Assembly: GCF_050030965.1 (NCBI RefSeq)
Contig: NZ_CP188297.1
Coordinates: 2,232,001 to 2,296,000, forward strand
Reading direction: 5' to 3'
Origin: Glutamicibacter sp002979865
GTDB lineage: Bacteria > Actinomycetota > Actinomycetes > Actinomycetales > Micrococcaceae
DNA: 64,000 bases
Shown here: piece after piece, positions 16,744 through 24,981 of the stretch
Layout of the letters: the number at the start of each line of letters is the position of its first letter
Numbering within the stretch: position 1 is the stretch's first letter
The notes under the pieces: generated by a model
Database searches by the model: none
Seen by the model: the letters and a program-made list of their open reading frames with translations, nothing else
What the model was told of the DNA's origin: nothing
Position numbers and translations under genes: made by a program

Positions 16744-16756
16744 TCCATAATGTGGT
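16744..16756. promoter_or_regulatory. Candidate IclR operator, copy 3 (autoregulatory)
   Basis: TCCATAATGTGGT ends one base before the ATG of the IclR gene at 16758. It shares TCCAYWATRTGG with the two copies before the CoA-transferase operon, so binding would block initiation of the regulator's own transcript. Confidence 0.6.
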
Positions 16757-16757
16757 C

Positions 16758-17546
16758 ATGAGCAATTCCCCGGCTGGAACCCAAGTCGTAGGGCGGCTGG
16801 CCGCCGTGCTTCGCACCGTGAGCACCGCAATGCCCGAGGGCATCACCACGACGCAAACGGCCCGGAGCACCGGTTTGGCCCGGCCCACCGTGCATCGCCT
16901 GCTCAGCGCGTTGGCCACCGAAGGATTCTGCGACCACGATCATCGCACCGGCCGCTGGCTGCTTGGCCCCGAGCTCTACCTCATGGGCGCGGTGGCAGCC
17001 GAGCGCTACGACATCAGCGAATTGGCCCGCGAGCATGTTGCCGCGCTGGCCGAGGCGACCGGGGAAAGTGCGTTCCTCTCGGCGCGGCGAGGGGACGAAA
17101 CCGTGTGTTTGCTGCGCCAGGATGGAGCCTTTCCCATCCGCTCGTTCGTGCTGTATGAAGGACGGCGCTTCCCGCTGGGAGTCGCGTCGGCCGGAATCGC
17201 GATCCTTGCTTTCCTGCCTGAACAGGGCATTGAGCGCTACCTGCGCGATGCCGATCTAGAGCCAGGATATGGGCCGGCGCATTCGCGCGAAGAGCTGCGC
17301 AAAAAGGTCGCCGAAACCCGCCAGCTGGGCTATTCGGTCAACCCCGGCTTGATCGTCGAGGGCAGCTGGGGCATGGGTGCTGCGGTTTTCGACAACTCGG
17401 GACAGCCTGCCTGGGCACTGAGCCTGACCGGGATCCACACGCGTTTTGAAGCGGACCGCCGCGAAGAGCTGGGCAATCTGCTGCTGCACCACGCGCATGA
17501 GTTGTCCACCAAGCTGTCGGCCCGGTCAAGCACGCTGCCACGCTAG
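16758..17546 (+). CDS. IclR-family transcriptional regulator
   Basis: The product has 262 residues. The N-terminal winged helix contains TTTQTARSTGLARPTVHRLLSAL, and the C-terminal effector domain begins near residue 80 and includes SREELRKKVAETRQLGYSVN and a GAAVFDNSG strand. IclR proteins often control thiolase/CoA-transferase operons for aromatic or ketone catabolism. The repeated TCCAYWATRTGG site here and before subunit A makes that operon the likely target. The ATG at 16758 is chosen over a GTG at 16752 that lies inside the operator. There is no ribosome site, so the mRNA is probably leaderless. Confidence 0.88.
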   Translation: MSNSPAGTQVVGRLAAVLRTVSTAMPEGITTTQTARSTGLARPTVHRLLSALATEGFCDHDHRTGRWLLGPELYLMGAVAAERYDISELAREHVAALAEATGESAFLSARRGDETVCLLRQDGAFPIRSFVLYEGRRFPLGVASAGIAILAFLPEQGIERYLRDADLEPGYGPAHSREELRKKVAETRQLGYSVNPGLIVEGSWGMGAAVFDNSGQPAWALSLTGIHTRFEADRREELGNLLLHHAHELSTKLSARSSTLPR

Positions 17547-17655
17547 TTTTTTTCCTTCCCCTGTACAAAGCTTCCTGCGGTAATCTTTCAGATCGGCGGG
17601 AATGCCTATTTCCAGGATTCCCCGTGACGCAGCCAAGTGCAGAAGGACGGAAAAT

Positions 17656-18756
17656 TTGGGCACTATCCCGGCCGGAATCAACACCCCGCAGGTCATCGTT
17701 GACGTAGCGAAGCTCCAGCAGAACATTGACCGGGTGGCCCACCGGGTGGCGAGCCAGGGCCTGAAACTGCGCCCGCATGCCAAGACGCACAAGATGCATG
17801 AAATCGCCGAACGCCAGATGGACGCCGGTGCCGCCGGACTCACCGTGGCAACTGTCGGCGAAGCCCTCGCGTTTGCGCTGCACGGGGTCGCGAAGATCTT
17901 CATCGCCTACCCTTTGTGGGTCAATGAATCCCAGGCGGCACGCATCCTGGAGCTGATGCGCCGTGCCAAGCTGAGCATCGGCACGGACTCTGTCCAGGCC
18001 GTGCAGCAGATGGCCAGGATGCTGGGGGAGAAGGCCTCCAAGATCAAGCTCGTCATCGAGATCGACAGCGGCCATCATCGGAGCGGCACCAGCCCGCAAG
18101 GCGCGGTGGAAATAGCCGATGCCGCCCGTGCGGCAGGCATGCGCGTGCATGGGATCTTCACCTTCCCCGGCCACAGCTACTCGCCGGACGGCATCGACGC
18201 GGCACTCAACGATGAGCACAAGGCCCTGGCCGAAGCGGCGTGCCTGCTGCGCGAGGCCGGGCATGCCATCAAGCGCATCAGCGGGGGCTCCACCCCGACC
18301 GCCGAACTGAGCGACAACTCGGTGCTGACCGAGGTGCGTCCAGGGGTATACGTCTTCGGCGATGCGCAGCAGTTCGAGCTGGGGCGCGTGCGCTGGGAGG
18401 ATATTTCCCTGACCGTCGCCTCCACCGTGATCAGCCGCCATGAAGGCGATGGGCAGATTCCCCGGCGCATCGTGCTGGACGCCGGCAGCAAGGTGCTCGG
18501 AAGCGACCGCCCGGCCTGGGCCACCGGATACGGGCGCATCGCCCAGTGCCCTGAAGCCCGCATCAGCGCACTATCGGAGCATCACGCCACCGTGCTGTGG
18601 CCCGAGCACTTGGACCTGCCGGCCCACGGCGAGCAGCTCCACGTCATCCCGAACCATGTCTGCGTCGCGGTGAACCTGGTCGACAACGTGCTGGCAGTGC
18701 ATGAGGACGGCACCAGCGAGGTATGGGATGTAGCGGCCCGCGGACTGAACTTCTAG
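17656..18756 (+). CDS. D-threonine aldolase / D-serine dehydratase-like (DSD1) PLP enzyme
   Basis: An enzyme of about 366 residues with an N-terminal alanine-racemase-type barrel. LRPHAKTHK near residue 40 holds the Schiff-base lysine for pyridoxal phosphate. The C-terminal domain has the metal-binding pair in PNHVCVAVN, typical of D-threonine aldolases and DSD1 D-serine dehydratases. It should cleave or dehydrate a D-hydroxy-amino acid. The frame is open to an ATG at 17602, but TTG 17656 has AGAAGGA 9 bases upstream and matches the usual short N-terminus. It lies 109 bases after the IclR gene in the same direction. Confidence 0.8.
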   Translation: MGTIPAGINTPQVIVDVAKLQQNIDRVAHRVASQGLKLRPHAKTHKMHEIAERQMDAGAAGLTVATVGEALAFALHGVAKIFIAYPLWVNESQAARILELMRRAKLSIGTDSVQAVQQMARMLGEKASKIKLVIEIDSGHHRSGTSPQGAVEIADAARAAGMRVHGIFTFPGHSYSPDGIDAALNDEHKALAEAACLLREAGHAIKRISGGSTPTAELSDNSVLTEVRPGVYVFGDAQQFELGRVRWEDISLTVASTVISRHEGDGQIPRRIVLDAGSKVLGSDRPAWATGYGRIAQCPEARISALSEHHATVLWPEHLDLPAHGEQLHVIPNHVCVAVNLVDNVLAVHEDGTSEVWDVAARGLNF

Positions 18757-18765
18757 ATTCTGAAC

Positions 18766-19764
18766 CTAGCTGGCCCTTTCAAGGAACCGCAGCAGGCAGC
18801 GCGAAGCCGGATCCAAATGGTTCTTGGTCCCCAGCTGCCGTTTGGAACGGCGCAGCGCCGCCAATTTTTCCGGATCGTCCGCCAGCTCCAGCACACGGGG
18901 ATCGATATAGGAGCCGGCCGCGATTTCGGGAGTATTGCCCAGTTTTCCGGCGGCCTGCTCGATGGCCAGCTTGCGCAGATTCCTGGCATCATCGGCAGCC
19001 ATAGCCGAGGCGGGAGCCTCGATCAGTGCCCTGAAAGCCGCTAAGCTGCCGCCCCAGGTCCTGAAGTCCTTGGCGGTGAATCCGCTACCCAGATGCTCCT
19101 CGAGGTACCGGTTGATTTGCGCAGGCTGGAGCAGGTGCGAGTGCCCATCGTCATCCAGGTAGCGGAAAAGCTCGTAGCCCGGCTGATCGCGCAATTGGAC
19201 CAGTACTCGTGCCAGTCGCCGGCTCCTGATTTTCACATGCTGCTGCTGGCCGCTCTTGCCGGGAAACTCGAGGGTGGCGCAATGCCCTTGGACCTCCAGA
19301 TGCTTGGCTCGCAGCGAAGCGGCCCCGAACGATTGGTTGGAACGCGAGTAGGCGTGCGTGCCGATGCGCAGCAGATGCAGATCCAGCAGCAGGACCACGG
19401 CCGCAGTGACCCTGTCCTTGTCGTTTCTTCCCCGGCGCAGATCCCGCAGCAGCTGGCGGCGGAGATTGGGCAGTGCGCGGCCGAACGCCGGCAACCGGTC
19501 GAATTTGGCGGCATCCTGCCGCTCGCGGAAATCGGGGTGGTAGATCATCTGGGTGCGTCCTGCCGCATCGATTCCGCGAGCTTGGACCTTGGCCCGCGCA
19601 CTGGCAGCGATCTGGACCTGTTTCCATGCCGGCGGGATCGACAATTGCCTGATCCGATCCAGCAGGTGCTGGTCCTTCACCGTGCGTGCCCCTTCCAGGT
19701 AGAAGAAGCCGGTTCCCGCGCGCCGGCGCGTGATGGGAAGCCGTTTGCTTCGGCGTGCTGGCAT
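18766..19764 (-). CDS. DNA topoisomerase IB (poxvirus/bacterial type)
   Basis: A 332-residue enzyme that relaxes supercoils by nicking one strand through a 3'-phosphotyrosine. The catalytic region KDFRTWGGSLAAFRAL is followed by AAGSYIDPRVLE, whose Tyr (about residue 285) is the nucleophile. RIGTHAYSRSNQSFGAASL carries an active-site arginine region. The N-terminal block YHPDFRERQDAAKFDRL matches the bacterial topoisomerase IB N-domain. GGGAGG lies 5-6 bases before the ATG at 19764. It converges on the D-threonine-aldolase gene with only 9 bases between the stops. Confidence 0.92.
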   Translation of the reverse strand: MPARRSKRLPITRRRAGTGFFYLEGARTVKDQHLLDRIRQLSIPPAWKQVQIAASARAKVQARGIDAAGRTQMIYHPDFRERQDAAKFDRLPAFGRALPNLRRQLLRDLRRGRNDKDRVTAAVVLLLDLHLLRIGTHAYSRSNQSFGAASLRAKHLEVQGHCATLEFPGKSGQQQHVKIRSRRLARVLVQLRDQPGYELFRYLDDDGHSHLLQPAQINRYLEEHLGSGFTAKDFRTWGGSLAAFRALIEAPASAMAADDARNLRKLAIEQAAGKLGNTPEIAAGSYIDPRVLELADDPEKLAALRRSKRQLGTKNHLDPASRCLLRFLERAS

Positions 19765-19959
19765 GGATGCCTCCCGGTAGTTGCGTAGCCGTGCAATCAC
19801 GCACACGCTATCGCCGATCGCTGCCCTGCTCCGGGTGTTCGCAGGAAAATCCCAGCTGTGCGGTGCCGGGGCATTGACGCCAGCGGGCGGATCCGCCACC
19901 TGCAGCGCGTCGTTTGCACCCGGGAAGACCTGGAATCGCGCCATGTCCCGTAACAGGGC

Positions 19960-21660
19960 ATGATTGGAGGTATGGAAAATAGTGCTGCGCCCGCATGGGT
20001 GGCAAATTACCAGCCGGGAGTCCCGGCCGAAATCGAGCTGCCCACCGAACCGCTCAGCCGCATGTTCGAGCGCTCCGTGCGTGAAGCCGGCGATAGTCCG
20101 GCGACCGAGTTCTTCGGCCGCCGCACCAGCTACGCCGATCTGGGCGCGCAGGTAGCCAAGGCCGCCGAGGGCCTGCGCAAGCTCGGCGTGCGCGCCGGCG
20201 ACCGCGTTGCGCTGATCCTGCCCAACTGCCCGCAGCACGTGATCGCCTTCTACGCGATCCTGCGCCTTGGCGCCGTCGTGGTGGAGCACAACCCGCTGTA
20301 CACCTCGCGGGAACTGCGCCACCAGTTCGAGGACCACCAGGCGCGCATCGCGATTGCCTGGGACAAGGTCGTGGCCAACGTCCAGGAATTCCCCAAGGAC
20401 GTGCAGCTGGACTCGATCGTCTCGGTCAACCTGCTCGAAGCCTTCCCCGCGGTCAAGCGCCTGGCGCTGAACCTGCCGGTCAAGAAGCTGCGCGAGACCA
20501 AGGCGTCGCTCACGGCCCGCACCTCGGGCACCGTCGCATGGAAGGACCTGCTCTCCGGTGCGCAATTGGATGCGAACCACCCGCATCCGGATGTCGATGA
20601 TCTGGCGGTCATCCAGTACACCTCGGGGACCACCGGCCACCCCAAGGGCGCCATGCTCACCCACTTCAACCTCTATTCCAACGCCTTGCAGGGCGAGGCC
20701 TGGATGCTCGGGGCGCAGGAGCGCGAGGAAATCCTCTACGCGATCCTGCCGATGTTCCATGCCTTCGGCATGACCCTGTACCTGACCTTCGGCGTGAAGA
20801 AGCAGGGCCTGCTGGTGCTCTTCCCGAAGTTTGATCCGCAGATGATCCTGGATGCCTGGAAGAAGTCCCCGGCCACCGTGTACTGCGCGGTGCCGCCGAT
20901 CTACGAGCGCACCGCCCTGGCGGCCAAGGAGCGCGGCGTCTCGCTGAAGAGCGCCAAGTACTGCATCTCCGGGGCGATGAACCTGCCCGACCATGTGGTG
21001 GAGCTGTGGGAATCGATGTCCGGCGGCCTGCTGGTGGAAGGCTACGGCATGACCGAGTCCTCGCCGGTGGCCTTGGGCAACCCGTTCCACCCCAGCCGCC
21101 GCACCGGCACCATCGGCGTGCCCTTCCCCTCGACACTGATGAAGGTCGTGGACGTGGAGGACCCGAGCCGGGAAGTGGCCCAGGGAGAACCGGGCGAATT
21201 GCTGATCAAGGGCCCGCAGGTGTTCCAGGGCTACTGGAACAACCCGGAGGAAACGGCCAAGGCCAAAACCGAGGACGGCTGGCTGCGTTCGGGCGATGTG
21301 GTCACCGTCGACGAGGACGGCTTCGCCCAGGTGGTGGACCGCGCCAAGGAGCTGATCATCACCGGCGGCTTCAACGTTTCACCGACTGAGGTCGAGATCG
21401 CCCTGCGCCAGCACGCTGACGTGGCCGATGCCGCGGTCTTCGGAAAGCCGTTGGCCCGCGGCGGCGAAATGGTGGTTGCCGCGGTGCAGCTCGAAGAGGG
21501 CTGCGGGCTGAACGAGGACGCGCTGCGCGCCCACTGCCGCGAGCTGCTGGCCGCCTACAAGGTGCCTAAGCGCATCGTGCAGATCGATGAGATGCCGCGC
21601 TCGCTGCTGGGCAAGATCCTGCGCAAGCAGGTCAAGGACCAGATGGTCGATCTGGTCTAG
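19960..21660 (+). CDS. fadD: Long-chain fatty-acid--CoA ligase
   Basis: A 566-residue adenylate-forming enzyme that activates fatty acids to acyl-CoA with ATP. The P-loop-like YTSGTTGHPKGAML is near residue 222, GYGMTESSP near 365, GWLRSGDVV near 443 and the C-terminal lysine motif LPRSLLGKILRKQ (here MPRSLLGKILRK) near the end. The start is uncertain: ATG 19960 has a weak ribosome site, and ATG 19972 has GGAGG only one base away. Its stop codon shares the palindrome CTAG with the stop of the convergent ABC gene. Confidence 0.92.
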   Translation: MIGGMENSAAPAWVANYQPGVPAEIELPTEPLSRMFERSVREAGDSPATEFFGRRTSYADLGAQVAKAAEGLRKLGVRAGDRVALILPNCPQHVIAFYAILRLGAVVVEHNPLYTSRELRHQFEDHQARIAIAWDKVVANVQEFPKDVQLDSIVSVNLLEAFPAVKRLALNLPVKKLRETKASLTARTSGTVAWKDLLSGAQLDANHPHPDVDDLAVIQYTSGTTGHPKGAMLTHFNLYSNALQGEAWMLGAQEREEILYAILPMFHAFGMTLYLTFGVKKQGLLVLFPKFDPQMILDAWKKSPATVYCAVPPIYERTALAAKERGVSLKSAKYCISGAMNLPDHVVELWESMSGGLLVEGYGMTESSPVALGNPFHPSRRTGTIGVPFPSTLMKVVDVEDPSREVAQGEPGELLIKGPQVFQGYWNNPEETAKAKTEDGWLRSGDVVTVDEDGFAQVVDRAKELIITGGFNVSPTEVEIALRQHADVADAAVFGKPLARGGEMVVAAVQLEEGCGLNEDALRAHCRELLAAYKVPKRIVQIDEMPRSLLGKILRKQVKDQMVDLV

Positions 21661-23252
21661 CGCAACCGCGGCATCGCCGAGAGCAGCAGTTTCGTGTAAT
21701 CGTGCTGCGGGGCGCTGAAGACCTGGTCAGTAGAGCCCTGCTCGATGATCTTGCCTTCATGCATCACTGCAACGGAGTCGCTCATGTGCTCGATCACCGA
21801 CAGGTCATGGCTGATGAACAGGTAGCTGGTTCCGGTGTCCAGCTGGATCCGATCCAGCAGGTCCAGCACCGTGGCTTGGATTGATACATCCAAGGCCGAG
21901 ACCGGCTCGTCAAGGACCAGCACCTGCGGCTTGGGCGCTAGCGCACGGGCAATCGCCAAGCGCTGGCGCTGCCCGCCGGAAAGCTCGCGCGGGTTGCGGC
22001 CCAGCAATTCGGTGGACAGCTCCACTTGTTCGAGCAGTTCAGCCACCGGCTTGCGGTACTCGGCTGCGCGCTTGGACTTGCCGCGGCTCAGCGCATCGGC
22101 CAGCAGCTGCCCCACCGAATAGCGCGGATCGAAAGACCCCAACGGGTTCTGGTAGATCGCGCCCATTTGTTCGCGCAGCTTTCGGCGCTGGGATTCGAGG
22201 GCCGGGGCAAAGTGCTCGCCGAGCAGCTTGATGTTGCCTGCATCAGGCTTCTGCAAGCCCAGCACCATGCGCGCGGTGGTGGTCTTCCCGGACCCGGATT
22301 CGCCGACAACGCCCAGGGTCTTGCCCCGGGGCAGTTCGAAACTGATCGCATCCACGGCCTGGTGCTTGCCGAACGTTTTGGACAGCTGCGTGACTGATAA
22401 CGCGGGGACAGTAGTGGCGGGTGCTTCTGGCGGTGGTGCCGTCAACGGCTTGCTGGCTGCCGACAACGGGGCGAAGCGCGGTATCCCCGAAGGCACGGCC
22501 CGCAGCAATTGGCGGGTGTACTCGTGCTGCGGGTCGCCCAGGATCTGCCCGGTGCTGCCGGCCTCAACGATTGCACCGTTGCGCATCACCGCGATGTCGT
22601 CGGCCAAATGCGCTACCTGGGCCAGATCGTGGCTGATCATCAGCACGCCGCGGCCCTGCTCCTTGAGCTCGCGCAGCTGCGAAAGGACCAGTGCTGTCAG
22701 CGCAGAGTCCAAGGCGGTGGTTGCCTCATCGGCGATGACCACCTGCGGGTTGCCGGCCAGGGCCTGGGCAATCAGGGCACGCTGGCGCATGCCGCCAGAG
22801 AGCTCGGTGGAACGCTGCTTGGCACGGCGCCCGGGCTCGGGCATGCGCACGGATTCCAGCACCTGGAGCACTCGCTGCTGGCGCTCGGATTTGGACATCT
22901 TGCCGTGCGCCTTGAGCGCATCACCGATTTCCCGGCCCACCGGGCGCAGCGGATCGAGCGCCATCAGCGCATCCTGCAAGATCATGGACACCGAATTCCC
23001 GCGGATCTGCTGCCAGCCGCGGTCGGCGAGCTCCAAGGCGTCCTGCCCGCAGACAGTCAGCTCGTCGGCTTTCGCGATGCCTCCGGACAGTCCCAGCAGG
23101 CTGCGGGCGGTGACGGATTTGCCCGACCCGGATTCGCCGACCAATGCGAGGCAACGTCCGGCCTGGACGGTGAAGGAAATGTTCTTCACCGCCACGGCGG
23201 AACCGAAACGGACCGAAAGGTCCTTGACCGTAATCAGTGCTTGCTCGTTCAT
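21657..23252 (-). CDS. Dual ATPase subunit of an oligopeptide/nickel-type ABC importer (DppD-DppF fusion)
   Basis: A 531-residue protein with two complete ABC ATPase domains in one chain. The first has Walker A GESGSGKS at residues 39-46 and signature LSGGMRQR. The second, from about residue 280, has GESGSGKTTTA and LSGGQRQRLAIARAL. Each domain ends with an oligopeptide-type C-terminal extension. It powers import through the two permeases encoded just upstream, to which it is coupled by an ATGA overlap. AAGGAC precedes the ATG. The frame is open far upstream but the domain begins at MNEQALITVKDL. Confidence 0.92.
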   Translation of the reverse strand: MNEQALITVKDLSVRFGSAVAVKNISFTVQAGRCLALVGESGSGKSVTARSLLGLSGGIAKADELTVCGQDALELADRGWQQIRGNSVSMILQDALMALDPLRPVGREIGDALKAHGKMSKSERQQRVLQVLESVRMPEPGRRAKQRSTELSGGMRQRALIAQALAGNPQVVIADEATTALDSALTALVLSQLRELKEQGRGVLMISHDLAQVAHLADDIAVMRNGAIVEAGSTGQILGDPQHEYTRQLLRAVPSGIPRFAPLSAASKPLTAPPPEAPATTVPALSVTQLSKTFGKHQAVDAISFELPRGKTLGVVGESGSGKTTTARMVLGLQKPDAGNIKLLGEHFAPALESQRRKLREQMGAIYQNPLGSFDPRYSVGQLLADALSRGKSKRAAEYRKPVAELLEQVELSTELLGRNPRELSGGQRQRLAIARALAPKPQVLVLDEPVSALDVSIQATVLDLLDRIQLDTGTSYLFISHDLSVIEHMSDSVAVMHEGKIIEQGSTDQVFSAPQHDYTKLLLSAMPRLR

Positions 23253-24046
23253 GCTGTCCTTGCCCTTCCGCCCAGCGCGCGGCCAATCAGCGTGGCGCCT
23301 GCGGCCACGGCAACTATCGCCAAGCCGGGGAACAAGCTCATCCACCACGCGAAGTGCAGGTAGGTGCGCCCGGCCGAAAGCATGGCACCCCATTCGGGAG
23401 CTGGCGGGGGAGTGCCCAAGCCCAGGAAGGACAGGGCAGCAGCCCAGATCACGGCTTGGCCGATCCCCAAGGTCACCAGAGCCAGCAGGGGCTTGAGGGC
23501 GTTGGGAACCAAATGGTTGCGGACCAGCAGCCACGAGCCGCGGCCCAGCACGGTGGCTGCCTCCAGCATTTCCGTACTCTTCAGCGTGCGGATCTGGCTG
23601 CGCACCAGCCGGGCATATCCCGGTGCGGTGGACAGGCCCACCGCGACGATGGCCGGACCGACACCGGGGCCGGTGAAGGCAATGATCAGCAGTGCCATCA
23701 GCAAGGACGGAATCGCGTAGAGCGCTTCGAGCACGCGCAGGATGATCTCGTCGAGCCAGCGCGGGGACAATGCCGCAACTGTGCCCAAGACGATGGCCAA
23801 TCCCATGCCCAATCCCGTAGCCGCCAGGCCGATAGCCAACGAGTCGCGGGCACCATGGATGACACGGGTATAGATGTCGCGGCCCGATTCGTCGGTGCCG
23901 AAGAAATGCGCGGCGCCGGGTTTGCTGAATGCCTCGGCCGGGTTGATAGCCAATGGATCGCCCGGGGCCAGCACCGAAGGAACCAGCGCGATGAGCACCC
24001 ACAAGGCGATGAATGCGGCGGCGAAGATTCTTGCGGTGCGGCTCAT
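23249..24046 (-). CDS. ABC importer permease (DppC/NikC type)
   Basis: A 265-residue inner-membrane permease with about six spans. HFFGTDESGRDIYTRVIHGARDSL near residue 48 is the hallmark of the second permease in Opp/Dpp/Nik systems. The cytoplasmic EAA-like loop (EAATVLGRGSWLLVRNHLVP) contacts the ATPase. It pairs with the upstream DppB-type permease, with an ATGA overlap at its start and another at its end. The substrate is set by the binding protein and remains unknown. Confidence 0.92.
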   Translation of the reverse strand: MSRTARIFAAAFIALWVLIALVPSVLAPGDPLAINPAEAFSKPGAAHFFGTDESGRDIYTRVIHGARDSLAIGLAATGLGMGLAIVLGTVAALSPRWLDEIILRVLEALYAIPSLLMALLIIAFTGPGVGPAIVAVGLSTAPGYARLVRSQIRTLKSTEMLEAATVLGRGSWLLVRNHLVPNALKPLLALVTLGIGQAVIWAAALSFLGLGTPPPAPEWGAMLSAGRTYLHFAWWMSLFPGLAIVAVAAGATLIGRALGGRARTA

Positions 24047-24975
24047 GAGCTCGCCCCTGCCGGATTGATGGCTCGCTCGATGCCTTCGGTGATCGCCATG
24101 ACCACGATGTAGACCAGCGCGGAGAAGAGCGCGATGCCGGTGACCATCGGGATGTCGCGGGCCAGCACCGCAGAAAGCAGCGAGCGCCCCAGGCCCGGAC
24201 GGGCGAAGATCGCCTCGACCACCACCGCGCCGGAAAGCAGCGAGGAGAAAGCCCAGCCGGTCAGGCCCAGGGCAGGCAAGGCGGCATGGCGCAAGCCATG
24301 GCGCCAGAAGACCGCCAGCCGGCTTTCGCCACGGGCACGCGCGGCCAGCGCGAACTGGCTGCCCAGGGCTGCGCTCAGCGAATCGCGCATCAGCTGGGTG
24401 AGGAACCCGGCCAGCGGCAATGCCAAGGTCAGCACGGGAAGTACCAAACCCTGGGCGGTGCCGTTATCCACGGCCGGCAGCCAGCCGAGCATCGAGGAGA
24501 AGAGCATGATCAGCACCGCGCCGAGCCAGAAGTGCGGCACGGCGGCGGCAATGATCTCCACGATATTTCCCAGCCATGCGCCAAAGCGGTTGGCCCGCAT
24601 GGCCGATGCCGCGAAGCCCAGGGCCAGCACCCAGGCGGCCGCCAGGGCCAGCAGCGCAAGCCAGAGGGTATTGGGCAGGAGATCGCCCATGATGCCGGCG
24701 ACCGGCTGCTTGAGCGAATAGGAGGTGCCGAAGTCCAAGGTGGCCAGCTTGCCCAGGTACATCAGGTACTGGGAGATGAGCGGCAGGTCCAGTCCGTACT
24801 CGGCGCGGGCCGCGGCCAGCGCTTCGGCCGAGGCCTGGGAACCGGGGCCGCCCATGATTGCTTCGGCCGGGTCGCCGGGGATCAGCCGGATGGCGATGAA
24901 GATGGCGGTGGCCACCAGCCACAGCACCACCAGCGCGCCGCCGATCTTGCGCCCGGCCCAAGCAATCGTGCCCAT
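24043..24975 (-). CDS. ABC importer permease (DppB/NikB type)
   Basis: A 310-residue permease. The first span is followed by IRLIPGDPAEAIMGG, the characteristic RxxPGDPA segment of DppB/NikB proteins, and by GLDLPLISQYLMYLGKL. About six spans follow, with an ARARGESRLAVFWRHGLRHA coupling loop. It forms the channel with the DppC-type partner encoded directly downstream. It lies 6 bases after the binding-protein gene. Expression is probably from one promoter before the binding protein. Confidence 0.92.
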   Translation of the reverse strand: MGTIAWAGRKIGGALVVLWLVATAIFIAIRLIPGDPAEAIMGGPGSQASAEALAAARAEYGLDLPLISQYLMYLGKLATLDFGTSYSLKQPVAGIMGDLLPNTLWLALLALAAAWVLALGFAASAMRANRFGAWLGNIVEIIAAAVPHFWLGAVLIMLFSSMLGWLPAVDNGTAQGLVLPVLTLALPLAGFLTQLMRDSLSAALGSQFALAARARGESRLAVFWRHGLRHAALPALGLTGWAFSSLLSGAVVVEAIFARPGLGRSLLSAVLARDIPMVTGIALFSALVYIVVMAITEGIERAINPAGASS

Positions 24976-24981
24976 GGGGTG

